DNA of 6,434 nucleotides from Desulfobacterales bacterium (lineage in GTDB: Bacteria > Desulfobacterota > Desulfobacteria > Desulfobacterales > BuS5), in assembly GCA_020056865.1 (NCBI GenBank), contig JAGVGX010000146.1, positions 1 to 6,434 of the forward strand, given 5' to 3'. The translations under genes and the position numbers were made by a program. The notes under the pieces were generated by a model, which did no database searches, had not been told where the DNA came from, and saw only the letters and a program-made list of their open reading frames with translations. Shown here piece after piece: positions 1 to 5,475 of the stretch. The first letter of the stretch is position 1. Each line of letters begins with the position of its first letter.

Positions 1-2
1 AA

Positions 3-503
3 GGTATTGCAACAATTTTAAAAGCTGAAATTAAAAAAGCCAAATATGATTTGATAATGACTGGCGCGCAGGCTGATGGCGGTGCCGGCCAGGTGGGTGG
101 GATGCTTGCTGCCATGCTTGATTTGCCATATGCTTCTCTTGTTAACAAGGTTGAAGTTATCGGCGACACAAAGCTGAAAATCGGCCGTGAAATTGAGGGC
201 GGCAATATGGAGTTAAGTGAGATTAATATGCCCTGTGTTCTTTCTGTTCAGACGGGTATAAACGAGCCTCGTTATGTTGGCATAAGAGGAATCAGAAAAG
301 TCGCTTCAGTTGAAATTCCTGTTCACAGCGCTTCTGATATTGGCATTTCGCCTGATCTGGTGGGTGAACGCGGCGCTAAAGTTAAACGAAGAGATTATTT
401 TGTGCCGGCGCTTGGAGAAGGTGCGGAAATTCTTGAAGGAAGTACGGAAGAGATTATTGATAAACTGATAGAATTATTAAAAGCCAAAGGAGGTATAAAA
501 TAA
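3..503 (+). CDS. etfB: Electron transfer flavoprotein beta subunit, 3' part (5' end outside window)
   Basis: This is the C-terminal 166 codons of an ETF beta subunit. The frame is open to the left edge, so the TTG at 51 is not the start; family members are about 250-270 residues, so roughly the first 90-100 are missing. ETF alpha/beta heterodimers carry electrons from acyl-CoA dehydrogenase-type enzymes to a membrane oxidoreductase or, in bifurcating forms, split them between acceptors. Visible family marks are the nucleotide-binding loop TGAQADGGAGQVGGMLAA near the left end, then IGREIEGGNMELSEINMPCV, close to the ETF-beta signature (K/R-x2-D/E-G-G ... P-x-V-L), and the following NEPRYVGIRGIRK segment. 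The usual Lys/Arg of the G(K/R)QA loop is Ala here. The stop TAA overlaps the etfA start by one base (TAATG), so the two genes are translationally coupled. The physiological partner enzyme is not in the window, and nothing here tells bifurcating from ordinary ETF. Confidence 0.92.
   Translation, partial: GIATILKAEIKKAKYDLIMTGAQADGGAGQVGGMLAAMLDLPYASLVNKVEVIGDTKLKIGREIEGGNMELSEINMPCVLSVQTGINEPRYVGIRGIRKVASVEIPVHSASDIGISPDLVGERGAKVKRRDYFVPALGEGAEILEGSTEEIIDKLIELLKAKGGIK
486..494 (+). promoter_or_regulatory. Strong Shine-Dalgarno site for etfA inside the end of etfB
   Basis: AAAGGAGGT lies in the last codons of etfB, eight bases before the ATG at 503. It fixes the etfA start and fits coupled translation of the two subunits in equal amounts. 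Confidence 0.85.
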
Positions 504-1474
504 TGTCCCAGGTTTTTGCATATATAGTCCACCAAGGCGGTAATGCCGATGATACAGCCCTTGAGCTTGTTGTGGCAGCCAAAAAAATATACCCCGATGC
601 CCGGGTGACGGCAGTTGTTGCCGGATCAGGTTCGGAACTTGACGCAGTTTGTAAGGATGCTGCATTAACATATAATGAAGTATGGAAAATAGACAAACCA
701 GAGCTTGCTTATCCTAATGCAGAAATCATCAGAGGCATGCTTGCTGGTCTTCTGCCCAAGGATGCAGTTGTTATTCTTCCACATAACACATTTGGTATGG
801 ATTTAGGTCCTGGCCTTTCAATAAAACTCGATTCACCTTTTGTTGCAGATGTTGTTGATATTGAAGGCACTGAAGGGAATGTACTCAATATGGTTCGCCA
901 GGAATACAGTGGACAGGTCAGCACACATGTTTCCTGTGATATTTCTGCAGGCGCTGTAATTAGTACCCGCGCCGGTGTTTTCCCCGCTGATGAAAGCAAA
1001 TCTGCGTCAGGGAAAATTATAGATAAAACATCGGAAGCTGTTGTTGGCAAACCGCTTCGACGTTACCTTGAGACGGTAGCGGCAGAGGTAGGAGATGTTG
1101 ATATAACAAAAGCAGATGTTCTTGTGTCTGTTGGACGTGGAATAGAAGATCAGGATAATCTCGAAATTGTTCAGGAACTTGCAGAAGCTATGGGCGCTGT
1201 TGTTTCATGTTCAAGACCGATTGTTGACTCAAAATGGCTTGAAAAGTCACGTCAGGTAGGCACATCCGGTCAGACAGTAAAGCCAAAGGTTTACATGGCT
1301 TGCGGAATAAGCGGATCATTCCAGCACCTTGGAGGAATCAAGGGATCGCCTTTTATAGTTGCTATTAATAAAAACCCCAAGGCCCCTATTTTCCAGGCAG
1401 CGGAGGTGGGTATTGTTGCTGATATTCTGGAATTTATCCCGGAACTTACAGAAAAGATAAAAGCAATGAAATAA
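503..1474 (+). CDS. etfA: Electron transfer flavoprotein alpha subunit, complete
   Basis: A complete 323-residue ETF alpha subunit, the normal family length, without an extra N-terminal ferredoxin domain. It holds the FAD cofactor and pairs with the beta subunit encoded immediately upstream. The N-terminal half (about 1-190) is the nucleotide-binding-like domain I. The FAD-binding domain follows: G211-R-G213, the SRP motif at 237-239 whose Arg normally contacts the flavin, QVGTSGQTVKP from 251, then VYMACGISGSFQHLGG from 263 and VAINKNP ending near 292. This last stretch is nearly the PROSITE ETF-alpha signature, with Phe273 where Ile/Val is usual. PIFQAAEVGIVAD at 295-307 is the typical C-terminal segment. 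The start is set by the AAAGGAGGT site and the TAATG overlap with etfB. It is the last gene of its transcription unit, because an intrinsic terminator begins 28 bases after the stop. Identification is firm; the electron donor is unknown. Confidence 0.95.
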   Translation: MSQVFAYIVHQGGNADDTALELVVAAKKIYPDARVTAVVAGSGSELDAVCKDAALTYNEVWKIDKPELAYPNAEIIRGMLAGLLPKDAVVILPHNTFGMDLGPGLSIKLDSPFVADVVDIEGTEGNVLNMVRQEYSGQVSTHVSCDISAGAVISTRAGVFPADESKSASGKIIDKTSEAVVGKPLRRYLETVAAEVGDVDITKADVLVSVGRGIEDQDNLEIVQELAEAMGAVVSCSRPIVDSKWLEKSRQVGTSGQTVKPKVYMACGISGSFQHLGGIKGSPFIVAINKNPKAPIFQAAEVGIVADILEFIPELTEKIKAMK

Positions 1475-1502
1475 AGATACGTAACCATATCTTTTAGCGT
1501 TA

Positions 1503-1540
1503 AAAAAACCGGTTTTCTTTTTTTAGAAAACCGGTTTTTT
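1503..1540 (+). terminator. Rho-independent terminator after etfA
   Basis: A perfect 16-bp stem pairs 1503-1518 (AAAAAACCGGTTTTCT) with 1525-1540 (AGAAAACCGGTTTTTT) around a six-T loop. The right arm ends in six T. Each arm contains the self-complementary core AAAACCGGTTTT. The A tract on the left makes it usable in either direction, but it clearly closes the etfBA unit. Confidence 0.93.
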
Positions 1541-1601
1541 ATTGCAGTGCATGCGTAAATAGTCATAATATGCCGTTTGAATGATTGTATAAAACATTTT
1601 G

Positions 1602-1617
1602 TGGTATATATATTGCA
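1602..1617 (+). promoter_or_regulatory. Possible sigma-54 (-24/-12) promoter for the membrane-protein genes
   Basis: TGGTATATATATTGCA carries the -24 GG and -12 GC exactly ten bases apart. It agrees with the TGGCAC-N5-TTGCA consensus at TGG, the A of CAC and all of TTGCA; CAC itself reads TAT. Transcription would begin near 1628, giving a leader of about 67 bases to the ATG at 1695. No bound activator site was recognised upstream, and the surroundings are very AT-rich, so this could be chance. The rest of the 1541-1694 gap shows no gene. Confidence 0.35.
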
Positions 1618-1694
1618 TTGAAATTTAAATAATTAATAACCATCGGGTACGATACATATATTCATAACATTTTTTATAATGGAAAGTTTATTTT

Positions 1695-2417
1695 ATGGAT
1701 AACGATATATCTCATACGGATATTTCAAAAAATGAACTTAATCTTTTGATTCATGCACTGACGAAGTCTGTTGATATGAATTACAGCAAAAGGTTTTTCT
1801 GGGTTGCTCTTGTTCTGGCTTTTTTTATTGGTATGGCAGTTGCTTATATAAGTATCCCTGTTAAACGCTTGCATGGGCCTGAAACGGCAACCGTATGTTT
1901 AGAAGAATCGGATGAAATTAAAAACAAAATGCATGAGATAGACCTAAAAGTTGATCGTTTGACAGCGTTGACAGACTCGCTTGTAAAGAAGCAGGATGTT
2001 AAAAAAGACGATCATCAACAGGAAGTAACGATCCAAAAACAGCAAGAAAAAACAGACGATAAACTGCGGGCACCTGGTGACAGCAAGCAGCTTAAAGCGT
2101 TATATAATGCGTCAGACTATACAGTAACTATTCATTATAATGCTGAGAATGGGAAAAAAATCATACTGAATCTTTCTGAATTTTTAAAGGGAAAAGGTTA
2201 TCATCTTCCGGATATTCAAACGGTTAAATACAATAAAAACGATATACGTTATTTCCATAAGAAAGATCAAGATGTGGCGATTATTTTAAAAAATGAAGTG
2301 AGCAGGTTTATTGCAGAACATACCGGAGAAAATATTAATTTAAAGTTGATTAATTTGGAAAAAATCTATCCTGAAGCGCCTTTTGGCCAGATTGAACTAT
2401 GGATAAATTTATTGTAA
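1695..2417 (+). CDS. Single-span membrane protein with coiled-coil linker and C-terminal 'IRYFH' domain
   Basis: A 240-residue protein of no named family that I can assign. A short cytoplasmic N-terminus (1-33) is followed by one clear membrane segment, about 34-54 (FFWVALVLAFFIGMAVAY). Next is a Lys/Glu/Gln-rich linker at about 70-128 that probably forms a coiled coil, and then a folded C-terminal domain from about 139 to 240. That domain contains VKYNKNDIRYFHKKD (177-191), a helix with AIILKNEV, and the closing GQIELWINL. The spacing of 'IRYFH..D...A..L' and 'G.IE(L/V)W' resembles a tail domain I recall at the C-termini of membrane-anchored bacterial signalling proteins; this is recognition by pattern, not a proven homology. 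The outside orientation of the C-terminus is inferred. The start at 1695 has a weak GGAAAG site eight bases upstream. It is followed on the same strand by the three-TM protein gene, so the two probably form one unit. Its stop codon lies within a repeat element. Confidence 0.8.
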   Translation: MDNDISHTDISKNELNLLIHALTKSVDMNYSKRFFWVALVLAFFIGMAVAYISIPVKRLHGPETATVCLEESDEIKNKMHEIDLKVDRLTALTDSLVKKQDVKKDDHQQEVTIQKQQEKTDDKLRAPGDSKQLKALYNASDYTVTIHYNAENGKKIILNLSEFLKGKGYHLPDIQTVKYNKNDIRYFHKKDQDVAIILKNEVSRFIAEHTGENINLKLINLEKIYPEAPFGQIELWINLL

Positions 2418-2503
2418 CTACTCACAGGAGACAGGAGTCAGGAGCCAGAATAACCATGGTATTGTTTTTCTTCTGTATTCTGTATTCTGACTCCTGTATT
2501 CTT
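2414..2503. repeat. Palindromic heptad-repeat element, copy 1 (imperfect right end)
   Basis: The element begins GTAACTACTCA, like copy 2 at 5313-5443. Its left arm runs in 7-base steps: CAGGAGA (2425), CAGGAGT (2432), CAGGAGC (2439), CAGAATA (2446). Its right arm is the inverse in the same register: TTCTGTA (2471), TTCTGTA (2478), TTCTGAC (2485), TCCTGTA (2492). The arms can fold onto each other imperfectly around a centre near 2453-2470. The right end lacks the GAGTAGTTAC terminus seen in copy 2, so it is eroded or truncated. It reads as a non-coding, MITE- or REP-like intergenic repeat. No target-site duplication could be recognised. Confidence 0.75.
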
Positions 2504-2513
2504 ATATAAAATT

Positions 2514-3176
2514 ATGGACTTATTTCCCTTGTTAGACGGTTATATTATTCTTATTGTCTGTATCATGGTGTTATCTGGGACAGCATGTGGCATTATAAGC
2601 GTTTTATTTTCCAGGAAGCTCAAGCGTTTGGTGCTCAAAGAAATGGTTGGGTATGCGTTGTTAGGAGTGCTTGCGTCATTGATGGTACCATTATTGTTAC
2701 ATATTTTTTCAAGCAATCTTCTTGAAAATTCCCGTTCCAGCTCTCTTAATATACTTGTTTTTATCGGATTTTGTCTGGTTTTTTCATTGGTTTTTATAAA
2801 AATTTTTGAAATGCTTACCGGCTTTCAACTCAAAGTAGTTTATCTTGAGGATGACAAGTTAAATGCCCTTGATAAAAACGATAGTAAACCGGATTTTAAA
2901 TCTGTGCTTGCTGATGCCGGTATTTCTGAAGAATCATATAAAATCTTGAATACAATGGGTGGTTCAACGCAAACCGGCAAAAGCCTTTCGAGTCTTTTAA
3001 AAGATTCAGGGCTTGAAGTTGACAAAGTTAATGAAGAAGTGTCAACCCTGATGGCACAAGGTTATATTAAACAAAAATTAAATGATCAAGGAAGGCTTTG
3101 TCTTTATCTTTCACCACATGCAGTCAATATTATAAAAAATGTAACTACTGAGGCACAAAGTAGCAAAGGCACATAG
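2514..3176 (+). CDS. Three-TM YLATT-like membrane protein with C-terminal winged-helix domain
   Basis: A 220-residue protein. Three hydrophobic segments lie at about 9-32, 45-64 and 78-98. The pattern GYALLGVLASLMVPLLLHIF-SSNLL, then LVFIGFCLVFSLVFIKIFEML, closely resembles the three-TM family named YLATT (YEATS-Like-Associating Three TM), which has conserved 'A.L.VPLFL..ISSNLL' and 'GFCL.AA' stretches. Proteins of that family were described in predicted nucleotide-signalling or conflict loci; I assign it from memory of the motif. After a charged linker (112-126), residues about 128-210 look like a winged helix: helices SEESYKILNTM, KSLSSLLKDSGL and VNEEVSTLMAQGYI, then a QGRLCLYLSP wing. The domain would sit in the cytoplasm. 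The likely role is a membrane-tethered sensor or effector; function is unproven. No Shine-Dalgarno site precedes the ATG; the 96-base gap to the upstream gene is nearly all repeat. It converges with the PilZ gene, with 25 bases between the stops. Confidence 0.82.
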   Translation: MDLFPLLDGYIILIVCIMVLSGTACGIISVLFSRKLKRLVLKEMVGYALLGVLASLMVPLLLHIFSSNLLENSRSSSLNILVFIGFCLVFSLVFIKIFEMLTGFQLKVVYLEDDKLNALDKNDSKPDFKSVLADAGISEESYKILNTMGGSTQTGKSLSSLLKDSGLEVDKVNEEVSTLMAQGYIKQKLNDQGRLCLYLSPHAVNIIKNVTTEAQSSKGT

Positions 3177-3183
3177 GTACAAA

Positions 3184-3212
3184 GCATATCAGCCTGAGTC
3201 GTTACGATATGC
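3184..3212. other. Weak inverted repeat between convergent genes
   Basis: GCATATC (3184-3190) and GATATGC (3206-3212) are perfect inverse copies separated by 15 bases. They span the 25-base gap between the two convergent stop codons and the end of the PilZ gene. The placement suits a shared transcription end, but there is no T run on either side, so it cannot be called an intrinsic terminator. Confidence 0.3.
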
Positions 3213-5238
3213 CTTGAATATATTCGACAAAGCTTTCGGAATAATCGGCATTTAAGATCCAGAGATTATATCGTTTTTCACAGGGGATGGAACTGTTATC
3301 AGCAAAAACGACAGGGTTGACAAGAATCGTTGTTTCTTTTTGCTCATATTTTTTGGATATGCTCGCTACTGTTGAATAAAAAATATCATTGGAAATAGAT
3401 TCCGGTTCAAGTACCACAATTTTTATGCAGTTGGTAAGATCGGAGATATCCAATCCTATTTCTGAAATATTTGCTATAATAATTGTCTTGAGGTCACCAC
3501 CTTTTTTTAATGAATACATAAGCCGTTCTCTTTTTAATCCTGCCTTTTTATATTCATGAAACATTTTATTGTCATTAATTATTTCAGGTGCAAGTTCTAA
3601 GGCTGTAAGCATAAGCCCTCCGGAGGTGTCTTCATAAAAAGAGACAAACTCGGCAAGGTCATCGTATGTGGTTTCGGATAATTCCCATCCAAAAGGCAAA
3701 GGTGTTTGCGTGTCTTCCGTTTTTTTGTATCTAAAACAGGCAAACTGATCTATGGAGCATAGCTTGGGGTGTTTAATATTTTTTGCATAATTATTGAAAA
3801 TCCGGTTTAAAAAGGTGTTATCCTCTGAAAGATAAGAGAAAACATATCCAATATGGAGGCTATACAGCCTGTTTGAATTGTAAATAAAGTTTGCAATCTG
3901 ATCCAGAAGAACAGGTGCTGCATGTGCTTCGGATAATTTGTGGATGGCGTTGTGATGCAGCAGCCAGGAGTCGTTGTAGAAGCGAAGCATTGACATCTGC
4001 CCTGCTACTGCTCCATTTTCACGGTAAATAAAGTGTCGGTTGATGTCTGAATTCAAGGCTTGTAATTTATGAAAGGTTTTCCTTATATTCTCTCTATGTG
4101 TATAGATAAAATCATACATATCAGGGTCAATAAGGCCGGTTTCAAACAAGCAGTCCCATAATGTGTCTGTTTCAATGTTAGATGAGATATAAAAGTGTTC
4201 ATTTTTGACCTGATTAAGCAGAGAAAAATACTTCAAATGGTCGTTGGGGTTCATATCAAGAATAGCAATTCCGCTCCTTGACGTTGGTGCGTTTGAATGT
4301 TGGCTGCTGTTTATTTTGTAAACAACCTGCGCCCTGCATGTGATATGGATCATGTTCGCAAGCGTCAAATTTAGTTTGGAAATGATCATGCCTGGCAAGA
4401 GCACAGACTCGGATTCGTTTTCCTCAACGCCAAACCCCGATTCGGAAAAGTCAATAGATTTTAGTGTTACCATCTTTTTTGTAAATGGATGCGTGAACAT
4501 AATATTTAACGATGGTAATAGCGCTTGCCGTTTACTTCGGATCTGTCTTTTGCTATAACGGGGTAATTGACGGTCGGTGGTTTTTAGAGCAAGGCCTATG
4601 GTCCCTTTCCTTCCGGGCATTTTATTGATTATTTCACATGTACCGGAATAAAGCGTTTCATTGTTATCATAAAAAATTGCATTGATGCTTGATCCTTCAT
4701 TGATCCATTGAGGAGTCTGGGGTGGTGTTGTTTTTATGATAACGTGGAATGAATTTGCACTGAAATTATTAAGATAACCGTAAAAAAGAGCGCCGTTTTG
4801 TACCAACTGGGCGCTGATGTTATCGCATAAATACCTTCTTGTTTTTCTATAATCGATTTCACTACAGGTTTCCGGAAGCAAAAGACTAATGCCTGTTTCA
4901 TTGATGCTGGTTAAATCCGAAGTTACCAGAAACGTTTTATGACCATTGGTGACGATAAGGTTATCGAATTTATATGATTTGAGTCTGCTGCCAAAACTGT
5001 TGTTCTCATTCCACAGGCATTCCAGCTGGTTGTCAAAACAAGGCTGGGGATTGGCAAAACAGGAAATAACATTGTTGTATTTTGTGTGTTTTAAATTTAC
5101 CTGTACTGTGCCATTATTGAAATTGATTTGGTTTAACTTGCTTATTAGATATTTTTTTCCTACAGTATTGTTTTGCGGCAGGTTGTTTCCCTGAACTTCT
5201 GCGTTTGATTCTTGAAGAATATTGTCGTTGTGTTCCAT
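3202..5238 (-). CDS. Large PilZ-domain protein with uncharacterised, possibly acyltransferase-like C-terminal half
   Basis: A soluble 678-residue protein without signal peptide or membrane segment. Residues about 28-128 resemble the beta-rich N-terminal domain that precedes PilZ in YcgR-type proteins. A first PilZ-like domain follows, with R131-KTR-R135 and N158-F-S160-A-N-S163, the last being a degenerate (D/N)xSxxG because the Gly is Ser. A second domain has R227-YSK-R231 and the canonical D263-F-S265-E-S-G268; PilZ domains with RxxxR and (D/N)xSxxG bind cyclic di-GMP. The remaining half (about 355-676) contains HFIYRENGAVAGQMSMLRF at 402-420, which looks like the central strands of a GNAT-type acetyltransferase. 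A second similar alpha/beta block ends NPVVFADNSSIP at 641-652. The acyltransferase reading is inference, and no clear acetyl-CoA loop was seen. The start is set by an AGGA site eight bases upstream. It is monocistronic in this window. It is probably a c-di-GMP-responsive effector; the substrate is unknown. Confidence 0.8.
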   Translation of the reverse strand: MEHNDNILQESNAEVQGNNLPQNNTVGKKYLISKLNQINFNNGTVQVNLKHTKYNNVISCFANPQPCFDNQLECLWNENNSFGSRLKSYKFDNLIVTNGHKTFLVTSDLTSINETGISLLLPETCSEIDYRKTRRYLCDNISAQLVQNGALFYGYLNNFSANSFHVIIKTTPPQTPQWINEGSSINAIFYDNNETLYSGTCEIINKMPGRKGTIGLALKTTDRQLPRYSKRQIRSKRQALLPSLNIMFTHPFTKKMVTLKSIDFSESGFGVEENESESVLLPGMIISKLNLTLANMIHITCRAQVVYKINSSQHSNAPTSRSGIAILDMNPNDHLKYFSLLNQVKNEHFYISSNIETDTLWDCLFETGLIDPDMYDFIYTHRENIRKTFHKLQALNSDINRHFIYRENGAVAGQMSMLRFYNDSWLLHHNAIHKLSEAHAAPVLLDQIANFIYNSNRLYSLHIGYVFSYLSEDNTFLNRIFNNYAKNIKHPKLCSIDQFACFRYKKTEDTQTPLPFGWELSETTYDDLAEFVSFYEDTSGGLMLTALELAPEIINDNKMFHEYKKAGLKRERLMYSLKKGGDLKTIIIANISEIGLDISDLTNCIKIVVLEPESISNDIFYSTVASISKKYEQKETTILVNPVVFADNSSIPCEKRYNLWILNADYSESFVEYIQGIS

Positions 5239-5247
5239 ATTGTATAT

Positions 5248-5273
5248 CCTATAATTTTATCATATTTTATAGG
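5248..5273 (-). promoter_or_regulatory. Dyad in the leader of the PilZ gene, overlapping its ribosome binding site
   Basis: CCTATAA (5248-5254) and TTATAGG (5267-5273) are perfect inverse copies 12 bases apart. On the - strand the dyad starts just after the predicted -10 box and its distal arm overlaps the AGGA ribosome site (5247-5250). It could be an operator or an RNA hairpin that hides the ribosome site. The arms are AT-rich, so chance is possible. Confidence 0.35.
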
Positions 5274-5274
5274 T

Positions 5275-5304
5275 TTTATATCACAACATCTTGGAACATA
5301 TCAA
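5275..5304 (-). promoter_or_regulatory. Likely sigma-70-type promoter of the PilZ gene
   Basis: Read on the - strand, TTGATA (5304-5299) is followed after 18 bases by TATAAA (5280-5275). Both boxes are close to TTGACA and TATAAT. Transcription would start near 5268, about 30 bases before the ATG. The promoter ends eight bases from the repeat element at 5313. Confidence 0.5.
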
Positions 5305-5312
5305 CAATAAAA

Positions 5313-5443
5313 GTAACTACTCAGGAGCCAGCTTTAAGAAAAAGAGAAAATCGGATAAAGCCATGTATAATATTGCAAAAGCTTCTCTTGAAAAAAAACC
5401 AGTACTGTGCTTCTATTCTGGCTTCTGACTCCTGAGTAGTTAC
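5313..5443. repeat. Palindromic heptad-repeat element, copy 2, with perfect 15-bp inverted ends
   Basis: A 131-bp element has the left end GTAACTACTCAGGAG (5313-5327) exactly inverted at 5429-5443. Inside the right arm are 7-base units TTCTGGC (5416), TTCTGAC (5423) and TCCTGAG (5430), the same units as in copy 1. The left arm has lost one unit relative to the right. An inner 7-bp stem pairs AAGAGAA (5342-5348) with TTCTCTT (5383-5389). It has no coding capacity of note, so it is a non-autonomous MITE-like or REP-like element. No clear target-site duplication is seen (flanks AATAAAA and CTAAATA). It fills most of the 237-base gap between the divergent PilZ and DUF362 genes; otherwise that gap holds only the PilZ leader and promoter. 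Confidence 0.82.
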
Positions 5444-5475
5444 CTAAATATTAAATATTTTAAAAAAGAGGTTTA

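Noticed and set aside
709..1566. Minus-strand open frames across etfA and its terminator (709-1050, 1291-1566)
   Set aside because: They lie opposite a well-supported etfA, or read through the terminator hairpin, and their translations resemble no protein family.
1675..1680. TATAAT as a -10 box for the gene at 1695
   Set aside because: A start about seven bases downstream would fall after the GGAAAG ribosome site, and there is no matching -35 box at 16-18 bases.
2425..2498. Heptad repeats considered as a CRISPR array
   Set aside because: Units are only 7 bases, directly abutting, with no spacers.
3184..3212. Inverted repeat as a bidirectional intrinsic terminator
   Set aside because: The stem is only 7 bp and AT-containing, the loop is 15 bases, and no T run follows on either strand; it is kept only as a weak inverted repeat.
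5366..5371. TATAAT inside the repeat as a promoter for the DUF362 gene
   Set aside because: No -35-like sequence lies at the right distance, and the element is AT-rich enough to give this by chance.
4340..5435. Plus-strand open frames at 4340-4558, 4946-5194 and 5205-5435
   Set aside because: The first two are antisense to the PilZ gene; the third runs across its promoter and the repeat element. None has a ribosome site or family-like sequence.
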